This document shows positions 23,812-30,289 of a stretch of DNA of 32,972 nucleotides, one piece after another. The DNA is from Actinobacteria bacterium HGW-Actinobacteria-4 (lineage in GTDB: Bacteria; Actinomycetota; Actinomycetes; Actinomycetales; Demequinaceae): NCBI GenBank assembly GCA_002841315.1, contig PHEW01000015.1:1-32972 (forward strand), in the 5' to 3' direction. The position numbers and the translations under genes were made by a program. The first letter of the stretch is position 1; each line of letters begins with the position of its first letter. The notes under the pieces were generated by a model. The model was not told where the DNA came from, did no database searches, and was given only the letters and a program-made list of their open reading frames with translations.

Positions 23812-24110
23812 ACCGCATCGCCGAGCCTTGCTAGAGCATCGTGCCATTCCCGCGCGGCATATGGATCGTTGCCGGTCGAGACCCTGACGTGAGCAACCGC
23901 GAGCAACCGCCGCCACTCGTGGCTCAGAGGCGGCACTACATCACGCGCCTGGTTCGCTCCTGCGATCACACGCACGCAAAGTCCAGGCGTCGCGGTGTTT
24001 GCGATCTGGTCGATGCGCCGGTGGAGTTCGCGCAGGTCCTCGCGACGCTTGCGCACCTTGAGGTCGCGTAGCCAGAGCTCAACCTCGTGAGTGAGGCTCG
24101 TTGTGGTCAC
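23808..24110 (-). CDS. 100-residue hypothetical protein between Xis-like and ATPase genes
   Basis: A charged protein with an N-terminal helical half (E-V-E-L-W-L-R-D-L-K and R-R-E-D-L-R-E-L-H-R-R) and a C-terminal helix ending in A-R-E-W-H-D-A-L. No known domain is recognised. The start is placed at GTG 24110, which overlaps the stop of the Xis-like gene as GTGA; the longer frame to 24146 would run deep into that gene. Its own stop overlaps the ATPase start in the same way. A helper of replication is possible from context only. Confidence 0.65.
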   Translation of the reverse strand: MTTTSLTHEVELWLRDLKVRKRREDLRELHRRIDQIANTATPGLCVRVIAGANQARDVVPPLSHEWRRLLAVAHVRVSTGNDPYAAREWHDALARLGDAV

Positions 24111-24301
24111 GCGCGGACGCCTGTCTCGCGGGCCTTTTCGATCCACGCTTCAACATCTTCGACGGCGTACATCACGCGCCGGCCTCCGAGTCGAAAACTC
24201 GGCGGGCCCCCTTCACCTCGCATGCGGTAGTACCGCAACGTGTTGATTGGGATTCCCGTCCGCTCAGAAACCCACGCCATGTCCTTGATCGCGCCAGCCA
24301 T
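24107..24301 (-). CDS. Excisionase/AlpA-like helix-turn-helix protein
   Basis: A 64-residue winged-helix DNA-binding protein: W-V-S-E-R-T-G-I-P-I-N-T-L-R-Y-Y-R (about 10-26) is the helix-turn-helix, followed by the wing (F-R-L-G-G-R-R-V-M-Y) and E-D-V-E-A-W-I. This is the MerR/AlpA/Xis superfamily. Small proteins of this kind bend attachment DNA for excision or switch on the integrase. AGAGG lies before the ATG at 24301, so the longer frame to 24355 is not used. It is the first gene of the minus operon and faces the regulator and integrase genes across a 115-base control region. Confidence 0.78.
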   Translation of the reverse strand: MAGAIKDMAWVSERTGIPINTLRYYRMRGEGGPPSFRLGGRRVMYAVEDVEAWIEKARETGVRA

Positions 24302-24416
24302 AGCCGCTACCTCTCGCTTCGTCAATGATCGTCCTTCCCTCTTGACGATACGCACTTAGGGGTCTAATATCGACCTTATTGGGGGTCAAGTTGGCCCCGG
24401 AAAGTTTGGAGGGTCG
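24302..24416. promoter_or_regulatory. Divergent control region of the element
   Basis: On the plus strand TTGACG (24342-24347), a 17-base spacer and TAATAT (24365-24370) form the strongest promoter seen in the window, reading into the regulator and integrase genes. On the minus strand TTGACC, a 17-base spacer and TAGACC may serve the Xis-like operon. GGGGTC occurs at 24359-24364 and 24382-24387, overlapping and flanking the plus -10 box, and may be an operator. Confidence 0.65.
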
Positions 24417-25058
24417 ATGACGCCGTTCACATTTGAGGAGTGGCCAGAGCCCGCGCACAAACCGGTACCCGTGGACGAGGGCACGGCGTATGTCTCCTAT
24501 TCCGAGGAAGGTCAGAAGGTTACGGTCAATGGCCTTCGAGGCCCGCGCGACTTCACCTACGTCGAGGTTCCGGCAGCGAGTCACCTGCCGCGCTACGTCG
24601 TAGAGTGCACGCTCGAGGACTCCGGGACACCCCGGATAAACTCCGTGCACGTCCAGCGGCGCGATGGGGAACGAGATGTGCTGAGCGAGGATCTCGCCCG
24701 GCTGCGCTCGCTTGAGGATGTGGTGGAGGTCGCATGGATAGCTCTGGCGCGACAGAACCTCTACGTGATCCAAGACGGCACAGACCTCGACGCAGTAGAG
24801 GCGGAACTAAATCGCCTAAGCCGCGAGCAAGTCGACTCGCTTCGACGCCAAGTGCGAGGTTTGCGCAAGCGACCGCGCTCCCGCGTCTCTGACGAGAAGT
24901 TAGAGGAAGTGGCGCGCATCTACCGCGGGAGTCGAGCGGGAGGCAAACCTGCCAAGACTGTCGCCGAGCAATTGGGAATGCGGCCATCGACGGCTTCCTG
25001 GTACATCAAGCGCGCGGAAGAAGCCGGCAAGGACCTTGGAGGTCCCCGCGATGGCTAG
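24417..25058 (+). CDS. Putative DNA-binding regulator upstream of the integrase
   Basis: A 213-residue protein. The first 130 residues form an unrecognised alpha/beta region, then come a charged helix (about 120-145) and a C-terminal helix-turn-helix. In that last part V-S-D-E-K-L-E-E-V-A-R-I-Y is followed by A-K-T-V-A-E-Q-L-G-M-R-P-S-T-A-S-W-Y-I-K-R-A. The HTH resembles those of proteins found just before integrases in actinobacterial integrative elements. It may be the repressor that sets the direction of the divergent control region, which is inference. GGAGG lies before the ATG. Its end overlaps the integrase start by eight bases. Confidence 0.72.
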   Translation: MTPFTFEEWPEPAHKPVPVDEGTAYVSYSEEGQKVTVNGLRGPRDFTYVEVPAASHLPRYVVECTLEDSGTPRINSVHVQRRDGERDVLSEDLARLRSLEDVVEVAWIALARQNLYVIQDGTDLDAVEAELNRLSREQVDSLRRQVRGLRKRPRSRVSDEKLEEVARIYRGSRAGGKPAKTVAEQLGMRPSTASWYIKRAEEAGKDLGGPRDG

Positions 25059-26160
25059 CATCACGAAGCGCGACAATGGCAAGTGGCGAGCCCGCTACCG
25101 GGACGCCGCAGGCAAGGAACACGCGCGCCACTTCGAGCGCAAGGTGGACGCCCAACGGTGGCTTGACGACGTATCGGCCGCAGTGGTGCACGGCACCTAT
25201 GTGGACCCTCAGAAGGCCCGCACGCGCTTTGACCTGATCGCTGAGGCCTGGGCGGACAACCCACGGTGGGCGGCGTCCACTCGCGCGCGCAACCTGGGCA
25301 TCCTCGCAGCGCACGTGCTCCCGCGCTGGGGCACCCTGCCCCTGGACAAGATCACCCATGAGGACGCGCAGCGATGGGTTAACGAACTCACGGCGAGCGG
25401 CCGGGCTGGGGGCACCGTGCGCAAGATCGTAGGCGTGTTCTCGAGCGTCATGGCCAAGGCGGTGCTCTCACGCCGTCTCGCGGTCAACCCTGCCGACGGG
25501 CTGGAACTCCCCCGTCAACGTCTCGCCCCGCGCCGCTACCTCAACGCAACCGAAGTAGAGGCGCTCTCGGACGCCTGCGACGAGTGGGGCGACGTGGTGC
25601 ACCTGCTCGCCTACACGGGCCTGCGCTGGGGTGAACTCGCGGCACTGCGCGTCGAGCGCGTGAACATGCTCAAGCGACGCCTACGCATCGAGGAATCCGT
25701 GACAGAGGTCAACGGGACGCTCGCATGGTCCGCGCCCAAGGATCACCAGCGGCGCTCTGTGCCGTTCCCTGCGTTCCTTGCCGAAGATCTAGCCGCGCGC
25801 ATCGCAGGCAAGGCTCCGGGCGATCTCGTGTTCACCACGGCCCAGGGCACGCCGCTACGAGTCCGCAACGCGCGCCGGGACTGGTTCGACATGGCAGCCA
25901 CGTTCAGCGGCCTAGGCGGCCTCACTCCCCACGAGCTGCGCCACACCGCCGCGAGCCTCGCCGTGAGCGCCGGAGCGAACGTGCTCGCGCTACAGCGGAT
26001 GCTGGGCCACGAGAAGCCCTCAACGACGCTAGACGTGTACTCAGACCTATTTGACGAGGACCTAGAGGCCGTCGCGGGAGCACTCTCCACGGCACGCGAG
26101 CGCGCTCTTGCGGACTATTTGCGGACTGGCGAGCCCGTCCCGATAGCAGGTGCGCGATGA
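25051..26160 (+). CDS. int: Tyrosine recombinase, phage-type integrase
   Basis: A 369-residue integrase with three parts. The arm-binding N-terminus covers about 1-45 (S-I-T-K-R-D-N-G-K-W-R-A-R-Y), the core-binding SAM-like domain about 60-150, and the catalytic domain 160-369. Catalytic residues are R192 (T-G-L-R-W-G-E-L), K230, H294 and R297 (H-E-L-R-H-T), H320 (L-G-H) and Y330. It joins the element to tRNA-Arg. The ATG at 25051 has GGAGG eight bases before it; an upstream TTG at 25036 is rejected. Two arm-type octamers lie inside its last codons (26109-26127). Confidence 0.95.
   Translation: MASITKRDNGKWRARYRDAAGKEHARHFERKVDAQRWLDDVSAAVVHGTYVDPQKARTRFDLIAEAWADNPRWAASTRARNLGILAAHVLPRWGTLPLDKITHEDAQRWVNELTASGRAGGTVRKIVGVFSSVMAKAVLSRRLAVNPADGLELPRQRLAPRRYLNATEVEALSDACDEWGDVVHLLAYTGLRWGELAALRVERVNMLKRRLRIEESVTEVNGTLAWSAPKDHQRRSVPFPAFLAEDLAARIAGKAPGDLVFTTAQGTPLRVRNARRDWFDMAATFSGLGGLTPHELRHTAASLAVSAGANVLALQRMLGHEKPSTTLDVYSDLFDEDLEAVAGALSTARERALADYLRTGEPVPIAGAR
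26109..26127 (+). promoter_or_regulatory. Right arm-type integrase sites, two TGCGGACT repeats
   Basis: TGCGGACT at 26109-26116 and 26120-26127, with the same 11-bp spacing as the three left copies, inside the 3' end of the integrase gene. The last copy at each end continues identically to TGCGGACTGGCG. Confidence 0.7.
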
Positions 26161-26185
26161 CCATGCCGATTACCAGCACTTATAG

Positions 26186-26233
26186 AGTGCGCCTGGGCAG
26201 ATTCGAACTGCCGACACCCGCTTTAGGAGAGCG
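26186..26233 (-). repeat. attR: 3' half of the intact tRNA-Arg gene
   Basis: This 48-bp copy is identical to 17112-17159 and here is part of a complete tRNA gene. The element's own 3' tRNA half thus restores the tRNA after integration. Confidence 0.93.
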
Positions 26234-26260
26234 GTGCTCTATCCCCTGAGCTACAGGCGC
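26188..26260 (-). tRNA. tRNA-Arg (anticodon CCT), integration target
   Basis: A 73-base cloverleaf on the minus strand. The acceptor stem GCGCCTG pairs with CAGGCGC, the anticodon stem CCGCT/AGCGG closes loop CTCCTAA with anticodon CCT (CCU), and the T arm is complete. CCA is not encoded. It reads AGG, a rare codon in high-GC genomes. The 3' half is the attachment core of the element. Confidence 0.95.
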
Positions 26261-26313
26261 TAGAAACTACCCCCAGAGCCTACCGGGACCTGGCAATCCT
26301 GACGACGCCCTGG

Positions 26314-27300
26314 CTACCAGCGCGAGTGAACATGCTGGCGGATGTCGTTGTTGTAGATCGCGGCGAGTTCCGCAAGAGTGGCGTCGTCGATGTGGGTGAG
26401 CGAGCCAGCTTGGGCGTTGAGGACGGCCTGTTCGGGATTGCGGGCACCGGGGATCATGGTCGCAACGCCCGTAGCGCCGATCCACGCGAGGGCCAGCTGC
26501 GCCGTGGTCCACCCCTCAGGGGTCAGCGCGGCAACCTTCTTTGCCGCCTCGACGCCCACCTCGAAGGGCACACCGGCGAAGGTCTCGCCAACGTCGAACG
26601 CCGATCCGTCGCGGTTGTAGGTGCGGTGGTCGTCGGCCGCGAAGGTGGTGCTCGCGTCGTACTTGCCGGACAACAGGCCTGACGCCAGCGGCACCCGCGC
26701 AATGATCGCGGCACCAGCCTCAGCAGCCATCCCCGTCACGCGTTCGAGCGGCTTGCGCCGGAAGATGTTCAGGATGATCTGGATCGAGGCCACATCGGGC
26801 TCGCCTAGGACGTCGATGGCGTCTTGGCAAGTCTCTACGGAGACACCCCAGCTCGCGACGCGTCCCTCTTGGACCAGAGTGCGCAGATCGTCAAAGGTCT
26901 GAGGCTTGTGCATCACCTCTGACGGCGGGCAGTGAAGCTGAACCAGATCCAGGGTGTCGACGCCCAGGTTCTCTCGCGACCGGTCCGTCCAGCGGCGAAA
27001 GTTGTCGAGCGTGTAGGCCTCTTCGACATGCGGGTTGGCACGGCGCCCCATCTTGGTGGCCACCACGATCTCGCCGGACGCTTCGCGATCCTTGAGGAAG
27101 ATGCCGATGCTCTTCTCGGAACGACCGTCACCGTAGACGTCGGCGGTGTCGAAGAACGTGGTACCAGCATCTGCTGCTGCGTGAAGGATCGCCTGGGAAC
27201 GGTCTTCGTCGACATCACCCCAGTCGCCACCCAACTGCCAGCAACCCAGACCCACCAGCGAGACGTTGCGACCGAGTCGAGGTACCAATGTTGTCTTCAT
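26314..27300 (-). CDS. Aldo/keto reductase
   Basis: A 328-residue TIM-barrel oxidoreductase using NADPH. The catalytic tetrad is visible: D51 and Y56 in F-F-D-T-A-D-V-Y-G, K83 in A-T-K-M-G and H123 in L-V-Q-L-H. The C-terminal I-P-G-A-R-N-P-E-Q phosphate-binding segment of the cofactor site is also present. It is of the YdhF/IolS-like bacterial AKR type; the natural substrate is unknown. The frame stays open to 27741, but the true start is the ATG at 27300 before M-K-T-T-L-V-P-R-L-G. TACGGT lies six bases before it and there is no Shine-Dalgarno, which predicts a leaderless mRNA. The gene borders the tRNA that carries the element. Confidence 0.92.
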   Translation of the reverse strand: MKTTLVPRLGRNVSLVGLGCWQLGGDWGDVDEDRSQAILHAAADAGTTFFDTADVYGDGRSEKSIGIFLKDREASGEIVVATKMGRRANPHVEEAYTLDNFRRWTDRSRENLGVDTLDLVQLHCPPSEVMHKPQTFDDLRTLVQEGRVASWGVSVETCQDAIDVLGEPDVASIQIILNIFRRKPLERVTGMAAEAGAAIIARVPLASGLLSGKYDASTTFAADDHRTYNRDGSAFDVGETFAGVPFEVGVEAAKKVAALTPEGWTTAQLALAWIGATGVATMIPGARNPEQAVLNAQAGSLTHIDDATLAELAAIYNNDIRQHVHSRW

Positions 27301-27306
27301 ATCTAG

Positions 27307-27312
27307 ACCGTA
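27307..27312 (-). promoter_or_regulatory. Candidate -10 box of the aldo/keto reductase gene, leaderless
   Basis: TACGGT on the minus strand lies exactly six bases before the ATG at 27300. Confidence 0.45.
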
Positions 27313-27357
27313 TTGCACATGGCGGGCTCGCGAAACCACACGGTACTGCCAGCACGC

Positions 27358-27395
27358 AAGAACGGCCGCCACCCTGGCGGGTAGCGACCGTTCTT
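27358..27395 (-). terminator. Terminator of the NlpC/P60 gene
   Basis: A 17-bp stem with a 4-base loop lies 18 bases after the stop codon. The two mismatches on the plus strand become G-U pairs in minus-strand RNA, so the hairpin is oriented for this gene. The trailing arm ends in GTTCTT with no long U-run. Confidence 0.7.
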
Positions 27396-27412
27396 GTGAT
27401 GAAGATGAAGAC

Positions 27413-28096
27413 TTACGTGACGCGCACGTAGATCGGGTTCTTCTGCCAGATGGCACGGAACTGAATCGTCTTGCCCGAGGTGGGCGAGTCGATCTGCAGG
27501 TTCGGGCCGGCGTAGATGCCGACGTGTCCCGGGGTAACGATGATGTCGCCGGGCTGCGGCGAGGACACGCGGGTGCCAATGTTGTAGTACCCGCTCGACG
27601 TGCGCGGCAGCGTGATGCCGAACTGAGAGTACACGTAGTAAATGAACCCTGAGCAGTCGAACCCGCTGGGGCTCGTGCCACCGGACTTGTAGGGCACGCC
27701 CACGTACTTCGACGCCTCGGCGATGATTGAGCTGCCTGCAATGGCGGCCTTCACGTCACTCGAGTTCGCCACCGGCTGTGCGCGGCGAGTCGTGACACTG
27801 GCAGCGGGCGGCGGGTTGACCTTGACAGTAATGCTGGGAATCGCCAGTTCGTAAGTCGCGTCGCTTCCGGCCGTGACGATGGTCGAGTGAACCGCCAGGC
27901 TCTCCGCGTAGACCGCTGCCTGCGCTGACTGTTCGGCGACGATGATCGGGCTGGTGCCGGTGAAGGAACCTTCGCCATGTTGGGAAACGAGGGCCACGGC
28001 TGCGGCTCCCGAGAGGGGGACTACAACGATGGCGGCACCTGCTGCGGCCGCCACTGCTCTTGTCTTGGCCCTTGCGTATCCGTATCTCAAAATCAC
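27413..28096 (-). CDS. Secreted NlpC/P60-family peptidoglycan hydrolase
   Basis: A 227-residue exported protein. A basic N-terminus and hydrophobic segment (about 12-37) form a signal peptide or anchor. A linker contains S-I-T-V-K-V-N-P-P-P (88-97), and the NlpC/P60 domain (about 120-227) has catalytic Cys148 in F-D-C-S-G-F and His191 in P-G-H-V-G-I-Y. It should cut the peptide stems of peptidoglycan. The frame is open to 28150; I use GTG at 28096 with GGAAGG three bases before it. A TTG two codons further on has better spacing and is an alternative. The leader upstream can form several hairpins (see 28149-28208). A terminator follows the gene. Confidence 0.85.
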   Translation of the reverse strand: MILRYGYARAKTRAVAAAAGAAIVVVPLSGAAAVALVSQHGEGSFTGTSPIIVAEQSAQAAVYAESLAVHSTIVTAGSDATYELAIPSITVKVNPPPAASVTTRRAQPVANSSDVKAAIAGSSIIAEASKYVGVPYKSGGTSPSGFDCSGFIYYVYSQFGITLPRTSSGYYNIGTRVSSPQPGDIIVTPGHVGIYAGPNLQIDSPTSGKTIQFRAIWQKNPIYVRVT

Positions 28097-28148
28097 ATTC
28101 CTTCCGTGCCTCACGCACGTCACGTTTGGTTGTTGCCGACGCTGACCC

Positions 28149-28208
28149 AACGCTTTCGGTTTGGGAAGCGTTCCATCTGTCTAGATGGATCGGCGGGGCA
28201 ACGTTGCC
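28149..28208 (-). promoter_or_regulatory. Structured leader of the NlpC/P60 gene
   Basis: AACGCTT (28149-28155) can pair with AAGCGTT (28166-28172). CCCAA just before can pair instead with TTGGG, which overlaps the loop, so the two hairpins exclude each other. CCATCT (28173-28178) pairs with AGATGG (28183-28188), and GGCAACGTTGCC (28197-28208) is a perfect palindrome. This may be an RNA switch or a set of operators. The c-di-AMP riboswitch motifs I would expect before such a gene are not seen. Confidence 0.4.
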
Positions 28209-28249
28209 TTGCTACTACCCCTAAGGGTACCCAACGATTTCCGGGACCC

Positions 28250-28930
28250 TCACCCCATCGCGACAAAAACATGGCGCGCTGCTTCGGCACTCAGGCGGAG
28301 TTTGCCCCGCTCCGAAGCGAGAGTGAAGCTCTCTCCGTCCGTCTCGATCTCGACCCGGGACCCTGGTAACAGCCCAAGTTCCACAACGTCACTCAGGAAC
28401 CCTGGAAGCGTCTGCGGGGCCTCTCCGATCCTCACCAGTGTGACGTATGTCACACTCTGGGTCGCCGCACGATGCAGCGGAATCTCCCCCAAAACAGCGT
28501 CATCGGCCTCCACGCCCAGTTCGGCGAGTCCGGGAATCGGGTTGCCGTAAGGAGACACCATGGGCCCCTTCAGTAGCCCCAGAATGCGCCGCTCCACCCG
28601 ATCACTCATGACGTGCTCCCACCGGCAAGCCTCGTCGTGAACGTCCGGCAGCTCGAGACCGATCACGTCCACCAGCATGCGCTCCGCAAGCCGGTGCTTG
28701 CGCATCACACGCATAGCAATCTGGTGACCCTCCGGCGTCAACTCCAGATGCCGATCCTCAGAGACCACCACCAGCCCATCGCGCGCCATCCGTGCCACTG
28801 TCTGCGACACCGTGGGGCCGGAGTGCTCCAGTTGCTCAGCGATGCGCGCACGTAGCGGTGTCACGCCGTCTTCGATGAGTTCGTAGATGGTCCGCAGATA
28901 CATCTCGGTGGTGTCAATGAGGTCACTCAC
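28250..28930 (-). CDS. Iron-dependent regulator of the IdeR/DtxR family
   Basis: A 226-residue metalloregulator that with Fe2+ binds operators and represses iron uptake genes. With the GTG start at 28930 the numbering falls exactly on DtxR/IdeR: M10, H79, E83, H98, C102, E105 and H106 are all present (A-C-R-W-E-H-V-M). The N-terminal winged helix (P-L-R-A-R-I-A-E-Q-L-E-H-S-G-P-T-V-S-Q-T) and the C-terminal SH3-like domain are complete. The start overlaps the stop of the UDP-glucose dehydrogenase gene (GTGA), so the two are translated together. The frame is open much further upstream, but that part is the dehydrogenase gene read in another frame. Confidence 0.94.
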   Translation of the reverse strand: MSDLIDTTEMYLRTIYELIEDGVTPLRARIAEQLEHSGPTVSQTVARMARDGLVVVSEDRHLELTPEGHQIAMRVMRKHRLAERMLVDVIGLELPDVHDEACRWEHVMSDRVERRILGLLKGPMVSPYGNPIPGLAELGVEADDAVLGEIPLHRAATQSVTYVTLVRIGEAPQTLPGFLSDVVELGLLPGSRVEIETDGESFTLASERGKLRLSAEAARHVFVAMG

Positions 28931-30267
28931 GACGCGTGGCGACCCATCCCGGAGTAGCTCCATCCGGCATCGACCCACGCTTGCGTGGGCAGGCAGTTGC
29001 GCCCATCTATCACGCGGGGGTGGGCAACGACGCGTGCCAGGGCGACGGGGTCGGCCTTGCGGAACTCCTGCCACTCGGTGGCGACCACCACAAGATCGGC
29101 ATCCCGGCAGGCGTCCTCCACCGAATCCGCATACGTCAAGGTGGGTTGCACGACCGCAGCATTGCGCATTGCCTGGGGGTCGTAGACACGCACTGTCGCG
29201 CCCCCCAAGTGCAGCTCCCCCGCGACGTCGAGCGCGGGCGAATCCCGAACATCGTCCGAATCCGGTTTGAACGCCGCACCCAGCACCGCGATCGTGGTGC
29301 CTGGCAGGCTGCCGCCAACCGCGCGCGTCGCCATCTCCACCACGTGTGAACGGCGGCGCAGGTTCACCGCATCCACTTCGCTCAGGAACGCGAGGGACTT
29401 GCCCAAGCCAAGTTCCCCGGCGCGCGCCTGGAACGCGCGGATGTCCTTGGGGAGGCACCCGCCTCCAAACCCGAGTCCAGCCCCAAGGAACTTGCGGCCG
29501 ATGCGGTCGTCGTGTCCAAGGGCATCCGCCAGTTGGACAACATCGGCCCCTGTCGCTTCACAGATCTCCGCGATCGCGTTGATGAACGAGATTTTGGTGG
29601 CAAGAAAGGCGTTGGCACTGCCCTTGACAAGTTCCGCGGTAGCGAGATCAGTCACGATGAACGGCGTGTCGCGCGCGAGGATCGTCGCGTACACCTCACG
29701 CGCCACGGCCTCGACGCGGCCGGGTCGATCCTTCTCGACACCCACGACCAGTCGATCCGGGTTCAAGGTGTCCTCGACCGCGAATCCCTCGCGAAGGAAC
29801 TCAGGGTTCCAGCCCAACTGGGCGTCATCACCCACGGGCGCCAGTTCGCGAACTCGGGCGGCCAGCCGTGCCGCAGTACCGACCGGAACCGTTGACTTCC
29901 CAAGAATGACCGCGGGCCGCGTGAGCATCGGCGCGAGCGTCTCAATGAGTCCGTCAACAAACTGCATATCTGCGGAGTAGCTTCCACGTTTCTGAGGCGT
30001 CCCCACCGCAATGAAGTGGACGCCAGCAAACTCCGCAGCCTCAGCTGGGTCCGTGGTGAACCGCAATGCACCGCTGTTGACGTGCTTCACGATGAGCTCG
30101 GGCAGTCCCGGCTCGAAGAAGGGCACCTTCCCTTGGCTCAACAAGTCAATCTTTGCCGGGTCAATGTCCACGCCGATTACCTCGTGCCCCAGCTCCGCCA
30201 TGCCCGCCGCGTGAGTCGCGCCCAGGTAGCCGGTGCCGAATACCGAGATCTTCTGTGTCATGCCCAT
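28927..30267 (-). CDS. UDP-glucose 6-dehydrogenase
   Basis: A 446-residue enzyme oxidising UDP-glucose to UDP-glucuronate with two NAD+. The N-terminal NAD motif G-T-G-Y-L-G, V-D-I-D, the K-S-T-V-P-V-G-T segment and W-N-P-E-F-L-R-E-G are all present. The K-G-S-A-N-A-F-L-A-T-K helix and the catalytic cysteine in G-F-G-G-G-C-L-P-K-D follow in family order, with a C-terminal nucleotide-sugar domain (A-F-K-P-D-S-D-D-V-R-D-S-P). I choose ATG 30267 because GAGG lies eight bases before it; ATG 30261 is equally possible, and the open frame to 30321 is not. It follows manA by 22 bases. GalU in this window supplies its substrate. Confidence 0.93.
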   Translation of the reverse strand: MGMTQKISVFGTGYLGATHAAGMAELGHEVIGVDIDPAKIDLLSQGKVPFFEPGLPELIVKHVNSGALRFTTDPAEAAEFAGVHFIAVGTPQKRGSYSADMQFVDGLIETLAPMLTRPAVILGKSTVPVGTAARLAARVRELAPVGDDAQLGWNPEFLREGFAVEDTLNPDRLVVGVEKDRPGRVEAVAREVYATILARDTPFIVTDLATAELVKGSANAFLATKISFINAIAEICEATGADVVQLADALGHDDRIGRKFLGAGLGFGGGCLPKDIRAFQARAGELGLGKSLAFLSEVDAVNLRRRSHVVEMATRAVGGSLPGTTIAVLGAAFKPDSDDVRDSPALDVAGELHLGGATVRVYDPQAMRNAAVVQPTLTYADSVEDACRDADLVVVATEWQEFRKADPVALARVVAHPRVIDGRNCLPTQAWVDAGWSYSGMGRHAS

Positions 30268-30289
30268 CAGCCTAGCCTCAAGCGCACGC

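Larger units (their letters stand above)
17112..26233. mobile_element. 9.1-kb integrative element in tRNA-Arg(CCU), candidate phage satellite
   Basis: The region is bounded by a perfect 48-bp direct repeat (17112-17159 and 26186-26233) that is the 3' part of tRNA-Arg. The intact tRNA lies on the right. The tyrosine integrase ends 25 bases inside attR, the usual place. Unit length is 9074 bases. It carries an Xis/AlpA-like protein, a RepA-like ATPase, a divergent control region, a tail-fibre-like protein, a VapBC45-like pair and many small genes. There is no portal, major capsid, large terminase, conjugation or relaxase gene, so it is too small for an independent phage or ICE. A satellite that depends on a helper phage, or a small plasmid-like integrative element, are the two readings I consider best. 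Confidence 0.88.

Noticed and set aside
27301..27741. N-terminal extension of the aldo/keto reductase frame
   Set aside because: The extra part is low-complexity, overlaps the NlpC/P60 gene on the same strand in another frame, and the family's N-terminus starts at 27300.
28097..28249. c-di-AMP (ydaO) riboswitch before the NlpC/P60 gene
   Set aside because: Often found before such actinobacterial genes, but the conserved GGGG/GACAGC-type elements I would look for are absent.
28931..29458. N-terminal extension of the IdeR/DtxR frame
   Set aside because: It is the UDP-glucose dehydrogenase gene read in another frame; the DtxR residue numbering fits only the start at 28930.
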